From: Arthrobacter sp. StoSoilB20 | GTDB lineage: Bacteria > Actinomycetota > Actinomycetes > Actinomycetales > Micrococcaceae | Assembly (NCBI RefSeq): GCF_019977295.1 | Contig: NZ_AP024651.1 | Location: 3,286,001-3,350,000, forward strand | Direction: 5' to 3' | Length of the DNA stretch: 64,000 nt | Shown: positions 16,649 through 23,964 of the stretch, piece after piece | Numbering within the stretch: position 1 is the first letter of the stretch | Layout: each line of letters begins with the position of its first letter | Position numbers and translations under genes: made by a program | Notes under the pieces: model-generated | What the model saw: only the letters and a program-made list of their open reading frames with translations | The model's database searches: none | What the model was told of the DNA's origin: nothing

Positions 16649-17474
16649 GCCGGTTGGCCGGCGGGAGGCTGTGATTGGCGGCAAGTATGCGGAGTGCGTC
16701 CATGGCCGGTGTCCGGTCGGCTGGGTCCAGCAGTTGCCATGATCGGTGCCCCGGGTCGGCCAGTTCTTTGTGCAGGGAAAGAACCCGTGACCTATCGCTG
16801 CCTTTCATCTGGGCCGCCGTGACCAGGGGTGTTCTGATGGTCGCGCAAAGAACGACGGCATCATCGAGGTGCCGCTCCCTTTCCCGGGAGTCTTCGCGGT
16901 AGGCCGCTCCCTTCAAGACCAGCGCCCCGAGGGCGTTCGGGATACTGATGAGGGCCGGTTCGCCGTCGTCGTCGACGGTCATCCGGCAGTTCACCGTCCG
17001 TTGCAGCGCCTGCGTGCCGCCGGATACCTGGAACGGTTTACGACCGCCGAGCGTCGGGATCTTCGCCGGGGCCAGATGGTCGGCCACCATCACGTCGACC
17101 TGCTGCTGGCCGCGGAGGAAACGGTGGGCTGGTGCGCTTTGAGAGATGGATTTCTCCAGGGTGTACCCGAGCTGGTTCAGGACCGCACTGGCTGTCGCCG
17201 TCGTCGCCGCGCCGGTCTCAATGTGCAGCACGATGTCGACATCCGCTGTTGGCCGGGAGACGGCAAGACCAGCGGCCGCGGCGTGCAGCTGCACCATGAG
17301 CCCACCGACCAAAGTCCAGTGAGTGGACGGCAGTGCCCTGGCCAGTTCCACACACTGTGGCCACGGAGTCCCCCAACCTCCCGGAGGAACGGGCACGTCC
17401 CAGGACTCGCGGACACCTGCTGGTTCGGCGGCGTCAAGTCCCGCCTCAGACATGGAGAAGGCCATTGATGACAC
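16635..17474 (-). CDS. Nucleotidyltransferase-fold protein, AbiEii/MenT-like putative toxin
   Basis: A 279-residue protein with a DNA polymerase beta-type nucleotidyltransferase core: TLVGGLMVQLHA near residue 54 (GG motif helix), then RPTADVDIVLH near residue 75 carrying the D-x-D metal pair, a third acidic strand QVDVMVADHLAP, and a C-terminal helical part with LGALVLKGAAYRE and ERERHLDDAVVL. This layout matches AbiEii/MenT-type toxins, which modify tRNA 3' ends or other RNAs. GTG 17474 has AGGG five bases upstream and overlaps the upstream regulator by 29 bases; ATG 17465 or 17453 also work. Toxicity is inferred. Confidence 0.65.
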   Translation of the reverse strand: MSSMAFSMSEAGLDAAEPAGVRESWDVPVPPGGWGTPWPQCVELARALPSTHWTLVGGLMVQLHAAAAGLAVSRPTADVDIVLHIETGAATTATASAVLNQLGYTLEKSISQSAPAHRFLRGQQQVDVMVADHLAPAKIPTLGGRKPFQVSGGTQALQRTVNCRMTVDDDGEPALISIPNALGALVLKGAAYREDSRERERHLDDAVVLCATIRTPLVTAAQMKGSDRSRVLSLHKELADPGHRSWQLLDPADRTPAMDALRILAANHSLPPANRLKFG

Positions 17475-18132
17475 GTTGCCCTGCGCTGCGTTCGCGGGTC
17501 GCCAGCGAGCACATGAGATCTACGGCGATCGCCGCCACCGGGGCCCGGCCGTCGACGAAGGGTTCGCCCAAATCGACTTCATGAATGATGGCGTTGCCGT
17601 CGGGATCTTCGACCAGGCCGAACGCGTCCGCGAGGGCGGAGACGTCTCCGCTCATGACGTAGCCTTCGGCAGTCCCGCTCCCACCTGCCATCCCGAAGGT
17701 CCCTGCAATGGACTCCTCGCGCATGGCCGATGCACCACTGGGGATCAGGTGATCGTTAAGTGCCGCCAGCCCGTCCGGGGTCGCCCTATAGCGATGGGTT
17801 TTGTCCTTGTTCCGGGCAAGAACAAAAACGGCGTCGGCGTCCAACTCACGCAACCGGCCCTTCAACCGGGACTTCTCCGAGGCACTGATCCAAGTGGGGT
17901 TCTGGCCAGAGAGCAGCGCCAAGGCAGCCCAGGCAGTCCTGGCCGTCCAAGCACGGCCACGACGGGTGCCGGCGATGGCCAAGCGCTCCACCGACGACCG
18001 ATCGATGAGCAACATACGGCCAGCCCTGCCACTGGCCGTCAACTGTCCAGAGTCGACCAGGTCATGAACTGAGGCACGAGTAATGCCAAGCCTGCCCCCG
18101 ACCTCCGCGACAGTCATCTCCTTCTTGTACAT
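17446..18132 (-). CDS. HTH regulator, putative antitoxin of the nucleotidyltransferase pair
   Basis: A 228-residue protein with an N-terminal MerR/excisionase-like helix-turn-helix (MTVAEVGGRLGITRASVHDL to about residue 50) and a C-terminal domain of unknown fold that includes RNKDKTHRYRATPDGLAAL and LADAFGLVEDPDGNAIIHEV. It overlaps the nucleotidyltransferase gene, the arrangement of AbiEi/AbiEii and MenA/MenT pairs. ATG 18132 lies seven bases downstream of a predicted -10 hexamer, so it is probably translated from a leaderless transcript; ATG 18117 directly after AAGGAG is an alternative. An inverted repeat covers the promoter, fitting autoregulation. Confidence 0.65.
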   Translation of the reverse strand: MYKKEMTVAEVGGRLGITRASVHDLVDSGQLTASGRAGRMLLIDRSSVERLAIAGTRRGRAWTARTAWAALALLSGQNPTWISASEKSRLKGRLRELDADAVFVLARNKDKTHRYRATPDGLAALNDHLIPSGASAMREESIAGTFGMAGGSGTAEGYVMSGDVSALADAFGLVEDPDGNAIIHEVDLGEPFVDGRAPVAAIAVDLMCSLATRERSAGQRVINGLLHV

Positions 18133-18167
18133 ACACTAAACCCTACAGTCGTGGGGCTTAGTGTCAA
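18133..18167 (-). promoter_or_regulatory. Leaderless promoter with overlapping inverted-repeat operator
   Basis: Reading the minus strand, TTGACA (18162-18167) is a perfect -35, followed by 16 bases, then TAGGGT (18140-18145) as -10, then seven bases to the ATG at 18132. An imperfect inverted repeat, ACACTAAACCC (18133-18143) with GGGCTTAGTGT (18154-18164), one mismatch, spans from the -35 to the start codon. A regulator bound here would block RNA polymerase. The following bases up to the tRNA show nothing else. Confidence 0.6.
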
Positions 18168-18382
18168 TATTTGAAGATGAGCGACAGACGCTCGGAGTTT
18201 GCAGCGGGGCATCCACAGTCTCGGAAGCTTGTTGTGGGTGAGCGCTACGGCGACGACGCACAACACGGAAGGTTCGACGGCAGGCACACAGAGCAGAAGG
18301 GCGCTGGCATGTTCCGACACGGATGCCGCGTCGAAGACCTCCGGGATTCGTAACTGGTGACAGGTCAAGAAGCACCGCCATC

Positions 18383-18417
18383 TGTGGAGCTAAGGAGATT
18401 CGAACTCCTGACCTCTT
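18383..18417 (-). repeat. Island attachment site (right), within tRNA-Ala
   Basis: Second copy of the 35-bp repeat, identical to 15487-15521, forming the 3' half of the functional tRNA-Ala(CGC) gene. Insertion kept the tRNA intact, as in typical tRNA-targeted integration. Confidence 0.85.
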
Positions 18418-18457
18418 CGATGCGAACGAAGCGCTCTACCAACTGAGCTATAGCCCC
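18385..18457 (-). tRNA. tRNA-Ala (anticodon CGC)
   Basis: A 73-nt gene that folds as a standard cloverleaf. The acceptor stem GGGGCTA pairs with TAGCTCC and contains the G3-U70 wobble pair that identifies alanine tRNA. The anticodon stem CTTCG/CGAAG encloses the loop TTCGCAT with anticodon CGC, reading GCG codons. The T-arm is AGGAG-TTCGAAT-CTCCT. CCA is not encoded (bases after the discriminator A are CAG). Its 3' half is the island attachment site. Confidence 0.95.
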
Positions 18458-18494
18458 TGGACCAGTCCGTATCCGACCGGCCAGTGTCCCTAGG

Positions 18495-19295
18495 CTACAA
18501 ACTTTCCCGACGCTTTTCCAACCACGACACGAACGTCTCCTTGCCGTCCTTCCGCCCCGGGATCAGGTTGTTGCCGACACGGAGGAACGCGCCCATCGCA
18601 CCGGGCAGCGGCACTTCCAGGATCCGGCCACGCGTGCCGGTGACCCTTTTCCATGACTCCGCCATCTGCCGCATGGTGAGCAATTCCGGGCCAACTACTG
18701 TTCGAAGACGGTGACGCTCCGGAGACGCGCTCTCCAAAGCGGCATCGAGCAGGGCTACGGCAACGTCCACCGGAGAGATGGTCTGGAAGCTGGCGCCCCT
18801 GAACACAGGAATCAGGCGCACCTTCGCTCCAGCGGCAAAAATCGCCGCAACCAAGCCGTGGAACTGAGTTGCCCGGACCACCACCGTCTCCAGCGGTGAC
18901 TCAGAGTACTTGCGCTCTTTGGCAGCCTTGGAAGCGTAGTAGGAGTAGGTGCTCTTGTCACAGTTGATGATGGACAGCACCACCGCCCTTCCGACCCCCG
19001 CACGGTGTGCCAAGGCAAGAAGCCGGGCACCGCCGTCGGCGAATTTTCGCTGTGCCTTGCCGAACTGACCTTCAAGGCAGTCAATCACGACGTCGGCGCC
19101 CGCCAATGCGGTTGCCAGCCCTTCGCCGGTGGTGACGTCGCCCGCAAGGTAGGTGACGCCGTCGTAATACTTCGCAGAACCGGGAGGCGGCACGTGGCGG
19201 GACAAGGAGATCACCGTGTGACCGGCAGCAGAAGCAAGCCGGACAACTTCCTTTCCGACCTGGCCTGTACCGCCCGCGACACAGATGATGGCCAT
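18495..19295 (-). CDS. NAD(P)-binding NmrA/atypical SDR family protein
   Basis: A 266-residue Rossmann protein. The dinucleotide motif VAGGTGQVGKEVV is at residues 5-17, then DVTTGEGLATALAGADVVID and the atypical-SDR active-site region YYASKAAKERK. It resembles NmrA-like/NAD(P)H-binding sugar epimerase-type proteins that act as redox sensors or reductases. It is seven bases after the SepX-like gene (19302) and in the same direction, so the two are probably co-transcribed. The substrate cannot be read. Confidence 0.8.
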   Translation of the reverse strand: MAIICVAGGTGQVGKEVVRLASAAGHTVISLSRHVPPPGSAKYYDGVTYLAGDVTTGEGLATALAGADVVIDCLEGQFGKAQRKFADGGARLLALAHRAGVGRAVVLSIINCDKSTYSYYASKAAKERKYSESPLETVVVRATQFHGLVAAIFAAGAKVRLIPVFRGASFQTISPVDVAVALLDAALESASPERHRLRTVVGPELLTMRQMAESWKRVTGTRGRILEVPLPGAMGAFLRVGNNLIPGRKDGKETFVSWLEKRRESL

Positions 19296-19301
19296 GCGGG
19301 A

Positions 19302-20225
19302 CTAGGCGCGGCGGCGCTGCAGGACGTCGTCCAGGTTGCTGAGCGCGCTCTGGCTTTTTGCGGACTGCGCTGCCGTGGGCTCCGCTGGTTCCGCACTTTG
19401 CTTCAGGACCGGCTTGCCTACAGGCTTGGGAGCTTCCGGAAGGTCCAGGGGCTCGGGCGCAGGCCTCTGCGCCTTCGCGGCCTCAACATAGGTGGGCTTG
19501 GGGACGGCGACAGGCTCCCAGCTGGAACCTTTGGTGTTTTCGGCGGCTTGCGCCGAGGTGTCCCCTGCGGCGACGGCAACAGCCAGCGCGGCCTGGCGGA
19601 GTTCGACAGCAGACAAACGCGCAGCTTCACGGCTGGCCGCTTCGGCGTCGAAGACCGTTGTTTCCTTCGCCTCGAGAACCGGTTCCTTCGGCAAGTAGCG
19701 TGCGGGCGTCGGGATGGGCGCTGCCTGTGCGGCGCGGCGGGCCCGGCGTTCGCGAAGATCCCTGAGGGCGAGCTTGCGCAAAGTCACGACAGCGAGGACC
19801 GCACCAATGAAGGACACCAACGGCAGCCAGAACGACCCCGCACCGAAAATGAGGAGGATGCCCGAAACCGCCGCAGTCACCAGCAAGGCAAGCCCTGCCA
19901 ACGCCAAGGTCAGGCGGGCATAGCGGATGGTGAAGGGAGTGGTGGGCGCTGGCCGGAGCGACGATTCAGCCACGCGGGATTCCTGGGGCGACGCCTGTGC
20001 TTTGCTGTGCATGGTCTCCATCGGTTTCTCCTGCTGAGGTGCCAAAGTCAGTACCACCCCTGCCTGCGGTTCGTCTGGTTCGTCGTCGATCGCCTCTGCT
20101 GGAACAGTGGCCGTTTGGACTTGTTGGCGCCTGTTCCGGAGAACGTAGGGCGCCACCCAGACCATCCACAGCGCAACAGTGACCACGAGTATCACTGAGC
20201 TGCTGAGAGGGAAGTCCACATTCAA
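19302..20225 (-). CDS. sepX: SepX/GlpR-like divisome membrane protein
   Basis: A 307-residue protein with one N-terminal helix (residues 9-28, VILVVTVALWMVWVAPYVLR), a polar linker, two adjacent helices at about 105-145 (LTLALAGLALLVTAAVSGIL and a second), and a long alanine/glutamate-rich cytoplasmic tail. This topology plus neighbours rimJ and galU match SepX (Streptomyces) and GlpR (Corynebacterium), late divisome proteins. The tail includes coiled-coil-like stretches rich in Arg/Ala. Assignment relies on topology and context more than on sequence motifs. Confidence 0.65.
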   Translation of the reverse strand: MNVDFPLSSSVILVVTVALWMVWVAPYVLRNRRQQVQTATVPAEAIDDEPDEPQAGVVLTLAPQQEKPMETMHSKAQASPQESRVAESSLRPAPTTPFTIRYARLTLALAGLALLVTAAVSGILLIFGAGSFWLPLVSFIGAVLAVVTLRKLALRDLRERRARRAAQAAPIPTPARYLPKEPVLEAKETTVFDAEAASREAARLSAVELRQAALAVAVAAGDTSAQAAENTKGSSWEPVAVPKPTYVEAAKAQRPAPEPLDLPEAPKPVGKPVLKQSAEPAEPTAAQSAKSQSALSNLDDVLQRRRA

Positions 20226-20250
20226 AACCGTAGAAGCAAATCACCGGGTG

Positions 20251-20270
20251 CACCGGCATTGCGGCCGGTG
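20251..20270 (-). terminator. Weak hairpin after rimJ
   Basis: CACCGGC (20251-20257) and GCCGGTG (20264-20270) form a 7-bp stem with a 6-nt loop in the interval between rimJ and the SepX-like gene. No T-tract follows closely, so termination, if any, would be partial. Confidence 0.35.
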
Positions 20271-20331
20271 TGTCGTCGTCGAGTCCGCAAATGACTGGAT
20301 ATACGGACAAAACGGCCCATGACCTGCCCGT

Positions 20332-20943
20332 TTATCCCCTGAGCCACCGACGTAGCAGGCCTTCAGGAACCTCGTCCGCTGTCAAGGCGAAGGAGCGGTG
20401 GTCAGCCCATTCGCCGTTGATGTGCAGGTACCGTTCCCGATACCCCTCATCGCGGAAACCGAGCTTCTCAACTACCCGCAAGCTGGGTTTGTTTTCGGGC
20501 CTGATGTTGATTTCCATCCGGTGAAGGCCCAACACCTTGAAGCAGTGATCGGTTGCCATGGCCACCGCTGTCGGAGCAATACCCTGCCCCGCCCGGCCCT
20601 TATCCACCCAGTAACCCAGCGTGGCCATCATGGCCGATCCCCAAATAATGGAAGAAACGGTCAGCTGCCCGACGATGAGCGGCTCCCGGAATCCCGGGGT
20701 CCTTTCAACAATGAGGAAAGGCAACGCAGTGGACTGACGCGCCTGGTAGTTCAGCGAGGCCACCATCTGCCGATAACTGGGCAGGCGCCCACCCGGTGCC
20801 GGGTTGGACGCCTCCCAGGGAGCAAGCCATTCGCTGTTCCGCGAACGGACTTCGGACCACTCCCGCTTATCGCGGTATCGGATGGGTCGAAGAAGCAGGT
20901 CACCGCTCTCCAGCGTCACCGGCCAGATCGCAGAGCCGTACAT
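20332..20943 (-). CDS. rimJ: GNAT family N-acetyltransferase, RimJ-like
   Basis: A 203-residue GNAT enzyme of the RimJ/RimL type that acetylates protein N-termini. The acetyl-CoA loop is seen in VDKGRAGQGIAPTAVAMATD, followed by LHRMEINIRPENKPSLRVVEKLGF, the usual beta-strand and helix pair. The start ATG 20943 is seven bases after the galU stop; longer in-frame starts run deep into galU and are rejected. It lies between galU and the SepX-like gene, a conserved actinobacterial neighbourhood. Confidence 0.87.
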   Translation of the reverse strand: MYGSAIWPVTLESGDLLLRPIRYRDKREWSEVRSRNSEWLAPWEASNPAPGGRLPSYRQMVASLNYQARQSTALPFLIVERTPGFREPLIVGQLTVSSIIWGSAMMATLGYWVDKGRAGQGIAPTAVAMATDHCFKVLGLHRMEINIRPENKPSLRVVEKLGFRDEGYRERYLHINGEWADHRSFALTADEVPEGLLRRWLRG

Positions 20944-20950
20944 CCTGAGG

Positions 20951-21886
20951 TTACTTGGGAAGCGAGGCAGTGAAGGTCGGCAACCACTCACGCAGTTCAG
21001 GACCAAGGTCCTCGCGTTCGCAGGCAAGCTCGATGCAGGCCTTGAGGTAGCTGAGTTTATCGCCGGTGTCGTAACGGCGGCCGCGGAAGACAACGCCGTA
21101 CACGCCGTAGCCCTCACCTTCACCGGCCGCAAGGACCTCGAGGGCGTCAGTCAGCTGGATCTCCCCGCCACGGCCTGGAGCTGTATTCTCCAGGACGTCA
21201 AACACGGCCGGGTGCAGCACGTAGCGCCCGATCACGGCAAGGTTGGACGGCGCTTCTTCCGGGGAAGGCTTCTCCACGAGCTGCTTGATGCGGACGTAGC
21301 CGTCCTCGCCGATCTCTTCGACGTCGGCGCAACCGTAGGCGCTGATCTTGGAGGGTTCCACCTCGATGAGCGCAACCACGGACCCGCCGGTCTTCTGCTG
21401 GACGGCGATCATGTCGCTCAGGAGGTTGTCGCGGGCGTCAATGAGGTCATCACCCAGGAGAACAGCAAAGGGCTCGTGGCCGACGTGCTGCTTTGCACGA
21501 AGGACTGCATGGCCGAGGCCGTTGGGGTCGCCTTGGCGGACGTAGTGGATGTCACCGAGGTTGGTGGCGGACTGGATGGCCTCAAGCTTGGCGGTATCGC
21601 CCTTTTCAGCCAGCGTCGCTTCCAGCGCCGGCACGCGGTCGAAATGATCCTCCAGGGCGCGCTTGCTGCGCCCGGTGATCATCAGGACGTCGTGCAGGCC
21701 AACCTTGACCGCTTCTTCGACGACGTACTGGATGGCTGGCTTGTCAACCACGGGCAGCATTTCCTTCGGCATCGCCTTTGTTGCAGGCAGGAACCGGGTG
21801 CCAAGACCCGCTGCGGGGATGACGGCCTTACGGACAGCATTGTTATCGAGAGTCACCGGACTAATGTAACGGAAGGAACACATCAT
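20951..21886 (-). CDS. galU: UTP-glucose-1-phosphate uridylyltransferase
   Basis: A 311-residue GalU that makes UDP-glucose from UTP and glucose-1-phosphate, for cell-wall glycans and trehalose. The nucleotide-binding signature AVIPAAGLGTRFLPATKAMPKEMLPVVDKPAIQY starts near residue 18 with the catalytic lysine in KEMLP, and later VALIEVEPSKISAYGCADVEE and GGEIQLTDAL are typical. It is divergent from the folate cyclo-ligase gene and heads the galU-rimJ-sepX series. Confidence 0.95.
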   Translation of the reverse strand: MMCSFRYISPVTLDNNAVRKAVIPAAGLGTRFLPATKAMPKEMLPVVDKPAIQYVVEEAVKVGLHDVLMITGRSKRALEDHFDRVPALEATLAEKGDTAKLEAIQSATNLGDIHYVRQGDPNGLGHAVLRAKQHVGHEPFAVLLGDDLIDARDNLLSDMIAVQQKTGGSVVALIEVEPSKISAYGCADVEEIGEDGYVRIKQLVEKPSPEEAPSNLAVIGRYVLHPAVFDVLENTAPGRGGEIQLTDALEVLAAGEGEGYGVYGVVFRGRRYDTGDKLSYLKACIELACEREDLGPELREWLPTFTASLPK

Positions 21887-21984
21887 CGGCTAAACCCTCG
21901 CCGCGCCGGGAAGACTTTTCTGTGGACCCGACGGCAGCTTCTGTTGCCGGACCAGCACCAGGCGAACCTCACGATCGGACACCC

Positions 21985-22635
21985 ATGGCATCGAAGGAAG
22001 ACATCCGCAGCACCCGGCGCCTCCACCGGCGGGGCCTCACCCCCGAGCAGATTGCCGCCGCAGGCACGTCCCTTGCACAGCATGGAACGGCATGGGCCGC
22101 AGCAGCCACTTCCGGCGCACCGGCCACTTTTGCCGTCTACGTGGGCGTCGCATTTGAGCCGCCCACCAAGCCCCTCATCCACTCCCTGTACGAGGCAGGG
22201 CACCGGATCCTCCTTCCCGTTTGCGAGCCCGGCAGGCAGTTGAGCTGGGTCTACTGGACGCCGTCCACCGTCTTTGTCCGTTCGTCCTATGCCCCTATTG
22301 ACGAACCCGAGGGTGAACGCCTGGAAAGCCAGGTTGTGGCAGGAGCCGCCGGAATCTTCATGCCCGCCACGGCTGTGGACAGGGATGGCAACCGGATTGG
22401 CCAGGGCGGGGGCTACTACGATCGGCTCCTCCAGGGCCTGGACACTTCGGGCTCGCGGCCGCCCACCATTGCGGTGGTGTACGACGACGACCTCTTGCCG
22501 GCAGGTTCGATTCCCGCCGAGGCCTTCGACCGCCCCGTGCGGGAGGTGTTGACGCCATCCGGCGTGGTCAAACTCCACAGCAGGGAAGAGCACAGCAGCG
22601 CGGCGGACCCGGGCACCGCTGGAGGAACAGCCTGA
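21985..22635 (+). CDS. 5-formyltetrahydrofolate cyclo-ligase
   Basis: A 216-residue enzyme that converts 5-formyl-THF to 5,10-methenyl-THF with ATP. The diagnostic C-terminal segment NRIGQGGGYYDRLL is at about residues 135-148, followed by VYDDDLLPAG. The N-terminus KEDIRSTRRLHRRGL matches the family. I chose ATG 21985; an upstream in-frame GTG at 21922 adds 21 unlikely residues and neither has a strong ribosome binding site. Confidence 0.88.
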   Translation: MASKEDIRSTRRLHRRGLTPEQIAAAGTSLAQHGTAWAAAATSGAPATFAVYVGVAFEPPTKPLIHSLYEAGHRILLPVCEPGRQLSWVYWTPSTVFVRSSYAPIDEPEGERLESQVVAGAAGIFMPATAVDRDGNRIGQGGGYYDRLLQGLDTSGSRPPTIAVVYDDDLLPAGSIPAEAFDRPVREVLTPSGVVKLHSREEHSSAADPGTAGGTA

Positions 22636-22789
22636 GGAGACTGCCTGCTGGTGAGGTCCGGCACATCTGCTGGCGCACGGGACGGAGCCGGATGATAGAA
22701 TTGGCACTCAGGCCCTGCGACTGCTAATGCGAAGTACAATCTTCGCCACGCTGCACAGGACCTGAACTTTGTCCTGAAGGAGGAACTCA

Positions 22790-23062
22790 GTGCCCACATA
22801 CGCATACGCCTGCAAAGACTGTGACCATGCCTTTGACATCGTCCAGTCATTCTCTGACAGCTCCCTGACGGAGTGCCCTGAGTGCAAAGGCGCCCTTCGC
22901 AAGAAGTTCAACAGCGTCGGCGTCGTCTTCAAGGGCTCGGGTTTCTACCGGACTGATTCCCGTGACGCCAAGGGAAGCACCGTCTCAGCGGCACCGGCAG
23001 CACCCGCTGCGGCATCCTCTGCCCCTGCAGCCACCCCGGCCCCCGCAGCTGCAGCGAGCTGA
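22790..23062 (+). CDS. FmdB family zinc ribbon protein
   Basis: A 90-residue protein with the FmdB-type zinc ribbon MPTYAYACKDCDHAFD ... ECPECKGAL (two CxxC pairs) and the FNSVGVVFKGSGFYRTD segment that ends the conserved domain. The last 30 residues are an Ala/Pro repeat-like tail. GTG 22790 follows AGGAGGAA. The family was named for a formamidase regulator but its general role is unknown. Confidence 0.9.
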   Translation: MPTYAYACKDCDHAFDIVQSFSDSSLTECPECKGALRKKFNSVGVVFKGSGFYRTDSRDAKGSTVSAAPAAPAAASSAPAATPAPAAAAS

Positions 23063-23131
23063 CTCCCCACCTTTTCCACATACGCCGCTGGGTCCCTGTC
23101 AGGCGTCCCGGCGAGTGGCTAGCGTGGCGTC

Positions 23132-23938
23132 ATGCCACAACAGTCTCGAAGCGCCCTCCTTGCCCGCGCCCGTCGATCAGCGTCAGCAACCACCGGTCCT
23201 TCGCGCCCGGTTCCCTCCGCGAATCCTGGGCACCAATCTCCGGGCCGTAACAGGCCCACGAGGTTCCATCGCCCGCCGGATCATTCCACCCCTCGGGGCA
23301 AGCGGCGAAGGATTGGCTCGTGGATTGCCCGGAACAGGCGCCTCACCGTTGCCCTCCTGCTGTGCTTGGCCGCCGGCATCGCAGTCCAACAGCTGACCCC
23401 GGCCCCGGAGCTGCGGGTCAGCGTTTTGGTAGCCGCCCGCGACCTCCCAACGGGAGCTACTCTCGCTGAGTCTGACTTCACCACCATGGGCATACCCCGT
23501 GACTTCGCCCTAACCGGGGCGATCTCGGATGGCGGGGCCCTTGTTGGCCGCCAGTTGGCTGCACCTTTGAACCGGGGTCAGATTCCCACGGAATCCAGCC
23601 TTCTGGGCCCCGGGCTCCTCACCGGATCACCGGTGGGCACGGCGGCCGTTCCCCTGCGGATGGCCGACCCGTCCTCCATCCAGCTGCTCTCCCCCGGCCA
23701 GTTGGTCACCGTGGTCCTGACAGCGTCCGGTTCCTATGACGAATCACGGCAACCCCAGGTACTGGCAGGTCCGTTACCTGTGCTCTGGACCTCAGCCCAC
23801 GGCGGCAAAGCCGGCGAATGGTTGGGCACCAACGACACGGAAGGACTGGTGGTGGTAGCCGCGGATCCCCAACAAGCAGAAAAGCTTGCCGGCGCATCTA
23901 CGCAAGGCAAGCTTTTCTTTGTTCTGGTCACCCCGTGA
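23132..23938 (+). CDS. SAF domain protein (CpaB/FlgA-like)
   Basis: A 268-residue protein with a long basic, Ser/Pro-rich cytoplasmic N-terminus (about 70 residues), one membrane helix (LTVALLLCLAAGIAVQ) and an extracellular SAF domain beginning RVSVLVAARDLPTGATLAESD, followed by ISDGGALVGRQLAAPLNRGQI. SAF domains occur in CpaB of Flp/Tad pilus machines and in FlgA; no pilus genes are nearby, so this is an orphan. Its C-terminal half includes GTNDTEGLVVVAADPQQAEKL as in CpaB. Function is unknown. Confidence 0.78.
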   Translation: MPQQSRSALLARARRSASATTGPSRPVPSANPGHQSPGRNRPTRFHRPPDHSTPRGKRRRIGSWIARNRRLTVALLLCLAAGIAVQQLTPAPELRVSVLVAARDLPTGATLAESDFTTMGIPRDFALTGAISDGGALVGRQLAAPLNRGQIPTESSLLGPGLLTGSPVGTAAVPLRMADPSSIQLLSPGQLVTVVLTASGSYDESRQPQVLAGPLPVLWTSAHGGKAGEWLGTNDTEGLVVVAADPQQAEKLAGASTQGKLFFVLVTP

Positions 23939-23964
23939 CGGGCGAGCCGCATGGTGGTGGAAGA

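Larger units (their letters stand above)
15487..18417. mobile_element. Small genomic island integrated at tRNA-Ala(CGC)
   Basis: A 2.9-kb segment bounded by two identical 35-bp direct repeats (15487-15521 and 18383-18417). The right copy is the 3' half of the intact tRNA-Ala gene and the left copy is a detached fragment, as left by tyrosine-recombinase insertion into a tRNA 3' end. Inside are a DUF4230-like gene, a nucleotidyltransferase and an HTH gene. The DUF4230 gene is clearly less GC-rich than chromosomal neighbours. No integrase or excisionase is present, so this is a remnant or an element that relies on another integrase. The island call rests on repeats, tRNA location and foreign content. 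Confidence 0.8.

Noticed and set aside
15487..18417. Integrase gene for the tRNA island
   Set aside because: No frame inside the repeats has the R-H-R-Y pattern of a tyrosine recombinase or a serine recombinase N-terminus.
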